A stretch of 64,000 nucleotides of DNA from Sphingomonas jaspsi DSM 18422 (GTDB lineage Bacteria > Pseudomonadota > Alphaproteobacteria > Sphingomonadales > Sphingomonadaceae). The notes under the pieces are model-generated. The model saw nothing but the letters and a program-made list of their open reading frames with translations. It searched no databases and was not told the DNA's origin. Below, piece by piece: positions 42,980 to 50,161 of this stretch (within the stretch, counting starts at the first letter, position 1; every line of letters starts with the position of its first letter). The position numbers and the translations under genes were made by a program. The stretch lies in assembly GCF_000585415.1 (NCBI RefSeq), contig NZ_KK073876.1, positions 136,810 to 200,809 on the forward strand, in the 5' to 3' direction.

Positions 42980-44176
42980 TCAAGCGCTGCGTTTGCGGGT
43001 CACGGCGAATAGGAGAATTCCGGCTGCCAACGATAGGCCGCTCAGCAGCAGGAAAAGCCCGGAGAAGCCGAAATTCGGCACCATCGAAATGGTCAGCCAC
43101 GGCATCAGCAACGACGGCGCCGTGTTGGTGAGATTGAATATGCCCAGATCGCGGCCGCGGCGCGCGGGATCCGACAGCACCCGCAACGTCTGCGCGGAAT
43201 GGAGCGACAGGAAGATCGTCGAACCAAGCCCGAATATCACGTAGGAGGCAGTGGCCTGTACGGGATCGACTGCCAGCGCCATCCCGGCAAGGCCCAGCGA
43301 CGCCGCCAATGCCGTCGCGATCAGCGGCAGGATCGGGCGATCGCGCCGGTCCGCCCAGCGCCCGACCGCCAGTGCCAACGGGACAGCGACACTGAGCACG
43401 ATGCCGAATGTCCGCGCGATCGTCGCATCGTCGCTGCCTGGATCGACCGTCCGGAAATAATAGTAGAGATAGGCGAACAACGCCGCTTCCGAAATCTGGA
43501 CCAAAAAGCGGGCTAGCCACATGCCGACGCGAAGCCCCTGCCCTCGCTTCACCGCAGGCTGTCGGTTCTGGTCCTGGCCGCTCGGTACCGCTTCGACCGG
43601 GGAGCCGACGACCAGTGCCGGCACGACGCAGACCACCACCATCAGGGCGACAATGACCAGCCGCCCGTCGGGCCCGCTGAGACCCGGGATGGTGACGATC
43701 GCGCCGGCGATCGATCCCATCGCCGGTGAAAAAGCGAGCAGCCCGCCGAGCGTGCCCAACTGCTGCGGCGGGACATGATCGGCCGCCCAGGCCGCGAGCG
43801 GCGACAGCATCATGTTGAGCGCCAACTGCCAGCACATGATGAGTAGCAGCAAATCCATCGGCTTTTTCGCCAAGGGCACTGCAAGCAGGAGCAGGACGCT
43901 GAGCAGCAACCCCGCCACGATCCACGGTTTCCGTCGCCGGCTGCGGTCGCTCAACCAGCCGAAAAGGATGCCCCCGGCACTTGCCGCCAATGCGCCAAAA
44001 AAGGTGATGATGGCCAGCCACTTCACCTTTTCATCACCGACGATCAGGGCCAGCCGGACCGGCAGCAGGATGGTGAGGAACGGTACGTAGGCGACCGCTC
44101 CGCCGGCCCAGGCAATGGCGTAGAGCCATAGGAAGGAGGCGGGCTGGTTACGGTCGGGTTGGCGCAGGAAGGTCAC
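42980..44176 (-). CDS. MFS sugar transporter
   Basis: A 398-residue inner-membrane transporter with about 12 helices. The loop-2 signature of the superfamily is visible as GWLSDRSRRRKPW, with a second copy-like motif GRWADRRDRP in the C-terminal half. Start is a GTG at 44176 overlapping the LacI gene stop (GTGA), so regulator and transporter are coupled. Gene order with LacI, GH3 and the TonB receptor implies uptake of a mono- or oligosaccharide, probably glucose or a beta-glucoside, released by the GH3 enzyme. Confidence 0.88.
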   Translation of the reverse strand: MTFLRQPDRNQPASFLWLYAIAWAGGAVAYVPFLTILLPVRLALIVGDEKVKWLAIITFFGALAASAGGILFGWLSDRSRRRKPWIVAGLLLSVLLLLAVPLAKKPMDLLLLIMCWQLALNMMLSPLAAWAADHVPPQQLGTLGGLLAFSPAMGSIAGAIVTIPGLSGPDGRLVIVALMVVVCVVPALVVGSPVEAVPSGQDQNRQPAVKRGQGLRVGMWLARFLVQISEAALFAYLYYYFRTVDPGSDDATIARTFGIVLSVAVPLALAVGRWADRRDRPILPLIATALAASLGLAGMALAVDPVQATASYVIFGLGSTIFLSLHSAQTLRVLSDPARRGRDLGIFNLTNTAPSLLMPWLTISMVPNFGFSGLFLLLSGLSLAAGILLFAVTRKRSA

Positions 44177-45222
44177 TTGGGCGGAGCGGTAGACTGACGC
44201 ACCACCAGTTCGGCCTCCACCACGACCGGCTGATCGGGGATGGGTTCGCCCCGCTTGCGGGCAATGATCAATTCCATCGCACGCGACGCGGTCGCCGACA
44301 CCGGCTGGTCGACGGCGGTCAGCGGCGGATCGACGAAGCGGACGACCGGCGTATTGTCGAAGCTGATCAGGGAGAGGTCGCGCGGAACGTCCAGCCCCAG
44401 TTCGCGCGCTACCGCCGCGCAGGCTAAAGCCATCCGGTCGTTGCTGGCGATGATCGCCGTCGGCGGCGTTGCCGAACCGAGCAGGCTGCGCGCCGCTGCC
44501 TCGCCCGATTCATAGCTGAAGTCGCCTTGCGCAAGCAGCGCATCGGTCGCAAGTCCGCGCCGCGCCATTTCGGCTTGCCATCCGCTCACGCGCCAATTGC
44601 TGAGCGAATATTCGGGCGAGCCGGCAATCATCGCGATCCGCCGGTGTCCGAGGTCGGCGAGGTGCGCGGTCGCCAGCACGGCGGCGTGCTCGTCGTCCAT
44701 GGTCATGATGATCCCGCCATGCGCCTCGTTGGCGCCGATGCAGACAAATTCGATTCCCTCCGCCGCCAGCAATTCCGCGATCAGCGGGTTTTCGCTGTGC
44801 GGCGGCGTGAGGATGACGCCGTCGGGCTGCAGCGCGGCGATGGTCGCCTTCAGCTCGCGTTCGACATGGTCGCTGTGCGTGTCGACCAGCTCGAACATGA
44901 AGCGGTAGCCATATTCGGCACCCTTCAGCATGCCGCCAAGAAGCATCTGGTCGATCCAGTCGGTGCCCTGCCGTTCGCGCCAGTCGGCGATGGTGCGGTC
45001 GCGGTCGTTGAGGGCGAGCACCAGGTAGGATCGCGAGCCGCTCATCCGCTGGGCCGCCAGCGACGGCACATAGCCCAGCTTGTCGATCGACGCCTGCACG
45101 CGGCGCTGCATCTCGGGACGGACGTTGGGTTCGTTATTGATGACGCGGCTGACGGTTTGCAGCGACACACCGGCGTCGGCTGCGACATGCTTGATCGTCA
45201 CGGACTGACGGCGACGTGCCAT
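44173..45222 (-). CDS. LacI-family transcriptional regulator of the glycan locus
   Basis: A 349-residue repressor. The helix-turn-helix is at the N-terminus (VTIKHVAADAGVSLQTVSRV, then NNEPNVRPEMQRRV), with a periplasmic-binding-protein-like sugar domain behind it (ALNDRDRTIADW, GHRRIAMIAGSPEY, LISFDNTPVVRF). Start 45222 is preferred because GGGGGG lies 7 bp upstream; an ATG 6 bp earlier sits too close to it. Two palindromes with AACGTT cores in the locus (42935-42950 and 53206-53217) are its likely targets. It follows the second halogenase-like gene by 58 bp. Confidence 0.92.
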   Translation of the reverse strand: MARRRQSVTIKHVAADAGVSLQTVSRVINNEPNVRPEMQRRVQASIDKLGYVPSLAAQRMSGSRSYLVLALNDRDRTIADWRERQGTDWIDQMLLGGMLKGAEYGYRFMFELVDTHSDHVERELKATIAALQPDGVILTPPHSENPLIAELLAAEGIEFVCIGANEAHGGIIMTMDDEHAAVLATAHLADLGHRRIAMIAGSPEYSLSNWRVSGWQAEMARRGLATDALLAQGDFSYESGEAAARSLLGSATPPTAIIASNDRMALACAAVARELGLDVPRDLSLISFDNTPVVRFVDPPLTAVDQPVSATASRAMELIIARKRGEPIPDQPVVVEAELVVRQSTAPPK

Positions 45223-45280
45223 CAACATACCCCCCGCGCCGGATGCGCCGCGCGCTGTGTCGCGGTGGAATGCGCCGCGG

Positions 45281-46780
45281 TCAAGCGGCGCTGGCCTTGG
45301 GCGCGCCGCAATAATGCGCCACATAGTCGGCGTGCGGAGGCAGTTCGGCAACGGTCCGGGAGACCGATTCCCGGATGCCGCCGAGCAACCTCGCCAACTC
45401 CGCGTCGGTGAGTTTCCTTGCGACCGGATGATAATCGTGCGGGCGGATGCCCTGGCCCATCATGACCTGCACCCAGCTGTTTTCCTGGAACAGTTCTTCG
45501 TTGCGGCGGAACACCCGGCCCGTTTCGCGGAACAATGCGATCTTCTGGGCGAGCGTATCGGGCACGTCCATGTCGGCGACATAGCGCCAGAAGTCGCTGT
45601 CGCGGCGGTTGGTGACCTTGTAGTGCAGGATGATGAAGTCGCGGATCTGCACCATCTCCTGATGGTGCTGGTCGTTGAATTCCTGACGGTCTCGTTCGCT
45701 GACACGGCCGTTGGGCAGCATTCGCAGGATGCGCAGGATCGAACGCTGGATGAGGTGGATGCTGGTCGATTCAAGCGGCTCTAGGAATCCGCCCGCAAGC
45801 CCGACGGAAATGACATTGTGAGACCATTGCCGACGGCGTGTGCCGGCCGCGAACTTGAGATGGTTCGGCTTTGTCAGCACATCGCCTTCAAGATTGCCAA
45901 GCAGGCGTTCGAGCGCCTTGTCGTCGTCGAGATAGCGGCTGGAATAGACGAGGCCGTTGCCGACGCGGTGCTGCAAGGGGATGCGCCATTGCCACCCGGC
46001 ATCGTGCGCCATCGCACGGGTAAAGGGCACCGGCGGGCGGACCGCCGAGGTCTGGAGCGCGATGGCGCGGTCGCAGGGCAACCAGTGCGTCCAGTCTTCG
46101 AACGCGCTGCCCAGCGTCTGGCCGATCAACAGGGCCCGGAAGCCCGTGCAATCGATGAAAAGGTCGCCCTCCACCCGCTCGCCGCTGTCGAGCAGGAGGC
46201 CGGTGACATCCCCGCTCTCGCTATCCTGTTCGACCGTGGCGATGCGGCCTTCCTGCCGCATGACGCCTTCCTTTTCCGCCAGGGAGCGCAGGAAGCGGGC
46301 ATAGGCGGTCGCATCGAGCTGGAAGGCGTAATTCAAGCCATTGTCCTTGAGGTGCGCGAAGCGGCTCGCCCCTGCCGCCTTCAGCTCCAGACAATAGTCG
46401 TCGTAGGGTTCGTTGTGCCCGCGCTGCAGCCCGTCGAGCCAGAAATGCTGGAACCCGGCGGTCCAATGATCCTTGCCGGTGGTTCCGAAACTGTGGAAGT
46501 AGCTTTCGCCCACGTCCTTCCAGTTATCGAACTGGATGCCGAGTTTGAACGCGGCGTTGGTCGCGCGCATGAATTCGGCTTCGTTGATGCCGAGCAGCGT
46601 GTTGAAATTGACCAGCGGCGGGATCGTGCTTTCGCCGACTCCCACCGTCCCGATCGCGTCCGATTCCACCAACTTGATCTCGGCCAGGCGGCCCAGCGTC
46701 TTGCCGAACGCGGCGGCGGTCATCCAGCCGGCGGTTCCCCCGCCGACGATGACGATCCGACGATAGGGCCAGCCGGTCAT
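45281..46780 (-). CDS. Flavin-dependent tryptophan-halogenase-like protein (locus copy 2)
   Basis: A 499-residue member of the tryptophan halogenase family. FAD-binding GGGTAGWM, the catalytic lysine in AAFKLGIQF (residue 79, the same number as Lys79 of PrnA), the WxWxIP motif as GWQWRIP, and Glu in LEPLEST are all present, so halogenase chemistry is possible. Such genes are however common beside TonB receptors in glycan loci of sphingomonads, caulobacters and xanthomonads, where the substrate is not known. Its ATG overlaps the cupin gene stop (ATGA). Confidence 0.88.
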   Translation of the reverse strand: MTGWPYRRIVIVGGGTAGWMTAAAFGKTLGRLAEIKLVESDAIGTVGVGESTIPPLVNFNTLLGINEAEFMRATNAAFKLGIQFDNWKDVGESYFHSFGTTGKDHWTAGFQHFWLDGLQRGHNEPYDDYCLELKAAGASRFAHLKDNGLNYAFQLDATAYARFLRSLAEKEGVMRQEGRIATVEQDSESGDVTGLLLDSGERVEGDLFIDCTGFRALLIGQTLGSAFEDWTHWLPCDRAIALQTSAVRPPVPFTRAMAHDAGWQWRIPLQHRVGNGLVYSSRYLDDDKALERLLGNLEGDVLTKPNHLKFAAGTRRRQWSHNVISVGLAGGFLEPLESTSIHLIQRSILRILRMLPNGRVSERDRQEFNDQHHQEMVQIRDFIILHYKVTNRRDSDFWRYVADMDVPDTLAQKIALFRETGRVFRRNEELFQENSWVQVMMGQGIRPHDYHPVARKLTDAELARLLGGIRESVSRTVAELPPHADYVAHYCGAPKASAA

Positions 46781-47799
46781 TGCGATAGTCTCCTGAGCAG
46801 ATAGTGGCGCAGCTTCTGCGCCTGTTGGGCATCGAGCGGCGCAAGGATGCCGCGCGCATTGTCGGGCAGATGATCGGCGTTCGAGCGATCGTCGGCGAAC
46901 ACATAATGATCGAACATCGCCTGCCACTGGCGGCGCGACGCCGGCGGCAAATCGCGGACGGCCAGGATGGCGTGGTAGAGGGCATCTTCAGGATGCCCGA
47001 GCCAGCGCGGCTCGTCGTTCCACCAATAGTTGACGAGCACGTTGAAGGGATCGAGCCCTTCGACATGATGGTACCAAAGCGCCGGGATGAACAAGGCGTC
47101 GCCAGCCGCCAGCTCTGCGACCATCGCCGAGTCCAGCGCATCGCGAAACCGCGGAAACCGTTCGAAATCCGGGTCGGCGAAATCGACCATGCTCACTGGC
47201 CGTCCGCCGGGCGAATGGTCGAGCGGACCCAAGTAAAGATTGGCGAACTGGCCGGGCGGGAACAGGATGAAGCGGCGGCGACCCACAGCCGCGACGGCAA
47301 CATTGTTGGCCACGTCGTTGTGCGCCGCGACGCGCGTCCGGCCGCCGATCCAGATGCCGTCGCGCGTCGACCGTCCGCCGAGCTGAAGTGCGTTGTCATC
47401 TTCGAACCCGTCGAAGAACGCTGCGATGTCGATCGAGGGCATGTAGAGCAGCGGCGGCGAAGGCATCGCCTCGGCCTTGTCGATCAAGGCAAAAGCCTCG
47501 GCAAGGGGCAGCCTTCGATCCTCGAAATTGAGCGCCATCGCGTCGTCGTAGAAAATGCGGTTTTCGCCCGGCGGACCAATTTGCAATTCGAACAGCCGGT
47601 CGCGGGCATAGCCTAGCAAATGGGACCGGGCGGCGGCGGGGCCATCCTTGCCGGCAACCACCAACGGCCAGTCCGCTGCGATTCCTCGCATGACGAACGG
47701 GCGGTCCGCCCCGGCCAGGCGCGCGTCGAGGTCGGGCCCGGCTACCTGCGCTTCCGCAATGCGCGGAAGGTCGGCAACGAGGGACGCGACAGCCCCCAT
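46777..47799 (-). CDS. Cupin-like (JmjC/FIH type) Fe(II) oxygenase-like protein
   Basis: A 340-residue protein of the cupin_8 type. The first metal pair is His160-x-Asp162 in VAAHNDVANN, and the distal His is in ALWYHHVEG (244/245), so the facial triad is complete. Typical flanks are IWIGGRTRV and GDALFIPALW. The family includes protein and small-molecule hydroxylases. It lies 3 bp after the SapC gene and overlaps the halogenase-like gene, a layout that recurs in glycan loci of this bacterial group. Substrate unknown. Confidence 0.85.
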   Translation of the reverse strand: MGAVASLVADLPRIAEAQVAGPDLDARLAGADRPFVMRGIAADWPLVVAGKDGPAAARSHLLGYARDRLFELQIGPPGENRIFYDDAMALNFEDRRLPLAEAFALIDKAEAMPSPPLLYMPSIDIAAFFDGFEDDNALQLGGRSTRDGIWIGGRTRVAAHNDVANNVAVAAVGRRRFILFPPGQFANLYLGPLDHSPGGRPVSMVDFADPDFERFPRFRDALDSAMVAELAAGDALFIPALWYHHVEGLDPFNVLVNYWWNDEPRWLGHPEDALYHAILAVRDLPPASRRQWQAMFDHYVFADDRSNADHLPDNARGILAPLDAQQAQKLRHYLLRRLSQ

Positions 47800-47802
47800 C
47801 GG

Positions 47803-48513
47803 CTAGCGGCGATTCCGCCGGTCGACGAGCGACGGCATGTTGGCGAGCGACGCCAGCGCCATGAACATCGGCATCAGATGGCCTTCGCGGTGAAGCTCGG
47901 CCACCGCCCCGTCTTCCAGTTCCTGCAGCCGATCCTCGTTGATGAGGTGGTAGCCGACCAACCGGTTTTCGGTGCCGTCGTCAAGCGTGATGTCGAGCGC
48001 GAACGGCTCGAGCAGTTGATGTCGCTCGAGCGCGTCGAAAAAGCCACGGCTGGCGCGCACCCCGACGTTCAACTGGTCGAGCATGTCGCTGACCTTTTCG
48101 AGGTAGCGGGTCGGTTTGCCGTCATCCTCGAAGACCCGCATGCCTTCGGGGTCGCCGACCCGGGGATGGTCAAGATCGATGTGGATTTGCGCCGGGGCGT
48201 CCGGATCGGCGGCGCGACCGATCAGGAACGGCTGGATGGCAAGCGCCATCGGACGATATCGCGCCGTCCAGCGACCCTCTTCGAAGTACAGGTTGTCACC
48301 CTGTTCGAACCCCATCAGCACCAGCGCGTGGAATCGGCCGCTTTCGGGATCGCGCTGGAACAGGATCGGGAATTCATTCTGCACCCGGCGGAATTCCAGC
48401 GGGACGGTGAAGCAGCTCATCACCTGGTCGCCCAGCGCCTCGCTTGGCGTGCCGAGGACCCTGAGGTCGCGATGGTCGGCAGGGTTGACCGGAACATGGG
48501 TCGTCAACGTCAT
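47803..48513 (-). CDS. SapC family protein
   Basis: A 236-residue soluble protein starting MTLTTHVPVNPADHRDLRVL. It has the SapC family pattern: EFPILFQRDPESGRFHALVLMGFEQGDN, RYRPMALAIQPFLI, and a C-terminal region with LVGYHLINEDRLQEL. The name comes from an S-layer-associated Campylobacter protein; in alphaproteobacterial glycan loci the function is unknown. It starts 5 bp after the upstream halogenase-like stop, with GAGGAG close to the ATG. Confidence 0.87.
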   Translation of the reverse strand: MTLTTHVPVNPADHRDLRVLGTPSEALGDQVMSCFTVPLEFRRVQNEFPILFQRDPESGRFHALVLMGFEQGDNLYFEEGRWTARYRPMALAIQPFLIGRAADPDAPAQIHIDLDHPRVGDPEGMRVFEDDGKPTRYLEKVSDMLDQLNVGVRASRGFFDALERHQLLEPFALDITLDDGTENRLVGYHLINEDRLQELEDGAVAELHREGHLMPMFMALASLANMPSLVDRRNRR

Positions 48514-48518
48514 TCTCC

Positions 48519-50054
48519 TCAGGCGCGGCGGCGAAGCGGCTCGGCCGCCAGCGCATCCAGATAGGCTCGATTGGTCGGCAGCGCAGCCAGCAATGCACGT
48601 TCTTTCTGGCGGAGCGCGGCGATTTGTCCGACGACCCGTGCGTCGGGCTGCGGCAAGCGGCCCTCCGTCCGTCCGCCCATGCCGTAATAGACGAACTGGT
48701 AGCTCGCAGCCGGAAACATTTCCTGTGCCAGTGCAAAGTCGAGATGGCTTGGCGGCTGGTCCTTCCACAACTGCATCAGGGAGGCCAGCCGATCGGGCAC
48801 CGTCGCGGCATCGCGCTGCGCGCGCCAATAGGGCTGGTCGCGCTCGCTTAGGACATAATGAAGCTTGAGGAATTCGACGATCGAATCCCAACGCGCGCGG
48901 AACGTGCGGTTGAACCGATCGGAAAGCGCCGACAACGGGGCGGTGCTCGACGGGAAGCCGTCGGTCAGCATGTCGAGCGACGCTTCGATCAGCACGATCG
49001 CCGATGCTTCCAACGGTTCGACGAAGCCGGCGCTCAAGCCGACGGCAACGCAATTGCCGATCCAGAAACGTTCGCGGTGGCCGGTCGGGAATTTGATCAG
49101 ACGCGGCTCGGCAAGCTCTGCCCCGCCGACACGGTCTGCGACATATGTACGCAGCGTCCGGAGCGCAGCCTCATCGTCGAGGAAGGCCGAGGAATAGACG
49201 CAGCCAACGCCGCGGCGCGTCGGTAGGCCGATGTCCCATATCCATCCTGCGTCGTGGGCAGTGGCAACCGTCGCCGAAGCGATCGGTGCGTCGGGCGCGG
49301 TCGCGACCTGGACGGCGAGCGCCCGGTCGTTGAGCATCACGTTCGACCGGTCGACCCAGCCCGACCCCAGATGGCGATCGATCAACAGCGCGGCGAACCC
49401 GGTGCAATCGATGAAGAAATCCGCTGCGATCGCTTCGCCGTCCGACGTGACGACCGCGTCGATACGGTCGCCTTCGCGCTGAACGCTCGCAATCCTTGCG
49501 CGTCGGTGTTCCACCCCTAACCGATCCACGGCATGCTGCGTCAGCATGGCCGCGAACTTCCCGGCGTCGAGGTGGTAGCCGTAATTGAGCGCCCCGGCGT
49601 AGGGCCCCATCGACCGCTGGCGTGGCGCCAGTCCTGCTGCCACCACCGCGTCCTGACTGGTCATGGTTGCTGCGAACAAGCCGCTGCCCGTCGCTTGCCA
49701 CGCGGCCAGCAACTGACGAGCGTCGTCGGTTTCCGGCGGGGTCGTGAAGGGATGGAGATATTCGTCGTCGCCGCCGCGCCAACCGCGAAAAAGCGACCCC
49801 TGCTTGAACGAGGCGTCGCACGCGGTGAGGAAGTGGGCTTCGTCGATACCCACGCGGCGCAGCGTCTCGCGCATGGTGGGCCAAGTGCCCTCACCGACAC
49901 CGATGGTCGGCGTATCGGGATCTTCGACCAGGGTAACGTGGGAGTCGAAGCCTTCATCGCGGGCCCATGCGGCGAGGCGGCAGGCCGACAACCATCCTGC
50001 CGTTCCGCCGCCTGCAATCAGGATTTTCGCAATTGGCCTTTCCACCTCGGCCAC
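48519..50054 (-). CDS. Flavin-dependent tryptophan-halogenase-like protein (locus copy 1)
   Basis: A 511-residue paralogue of the enzyme at 45281. GGGTAGWL and GVGEGTWP bind FAD, the lysine of SFKQGSLF (residue 84) aligns with the catalytic Lys, and LEASAIVLI keeps the Glu. The WxWxIP motif is altered to GWIWDIGLP, so the Pro position is lost. This motif keeps halogenases from acting as monooxygenases, so a changed activity is possible. The start is a GTG at 50054 with GAAGG 8 bp upstream; an ATG 66 bp further up lies inside a hairpin region and lacks a site. Confidence 0.83.
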   Translation of the reverse strand: MAEVERPIAKILIAGGGTAGWLSACRLAAWARDEGFDSHVTLVEDPDTPTIGVGEGTWPTMRETLRRVGIDEAHFLTACDASFKQGSLFRGWRGGDDEYLHPFTTPPETDDARQLLAAWQATGSGLFAATMTSQDAVVAAGLAPRQRSMGPYAGALNYGYHLDAGKFAAMLTQHAVDRLGVEHRRARIASVQREGDRIDAVVTSDGEAIAADFFIDCTGFAALLIDRHLGSGWVDRSNVMLNDRALAVQVATAPDAPIASATVATAHDAGWIWDIGLPTRRGVGCVYSSAFLDDEAALRTLRTYVADRVGGAELAEPRLIKFPTGHRERFWIGNCVAVGLSAGFVEPLEASAIVLIEASLDMLTDGFPSSTAPLSALSDRFNRTFRARWDSIVEFLKLHYVLSERDQPYWRAQRDAATVPDRLASLMQLWKDQPPSHLDFALAQEMFPAASYQFVYYGMGGRTEGRLPQPDARVVGQIAALRQKERALLAALPTNRAYLDALAAEPLRRRA

Positions 50055-50088
50055 ATTCTTTCCTTCGTCCCGATGAGTTCCCGGCTGG

Positions 50089-50125
50089 CCAGAGTGACGG
50101 GTCGGGAAGACCCTGATCACTCTGG
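50089..50125 (-). promoter_or_regulatory. Strong intercistronic hairpin after the TonB receptor gene
   Basis: A 9-bp perfect stem CCAGAGTGA (50089-50097) with TCACTCTGG (50117-50125), and inside it GGGTC with GACCC. No T-run follows on the minus strand, so it is not a classic terminator. Located 37 bp after the receptor stop and 35 bp before the halogenase-like start, it could stabilise the receptor mRNA or attenuate downstream expression. Confidence 0.6.
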
Positions 50126-50161
50126 CACGGGAAGAACCGGATCGAAACCCCAGTTACGCTC

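Noticed and set aside
45281..50054. The two halogenase genes as a natural-product gene cluster
   Set aside because: No synthase, ligase or tailoring genes of that kind are present; the receptor, LacI, MFS and GH3 genes point to glycan use.
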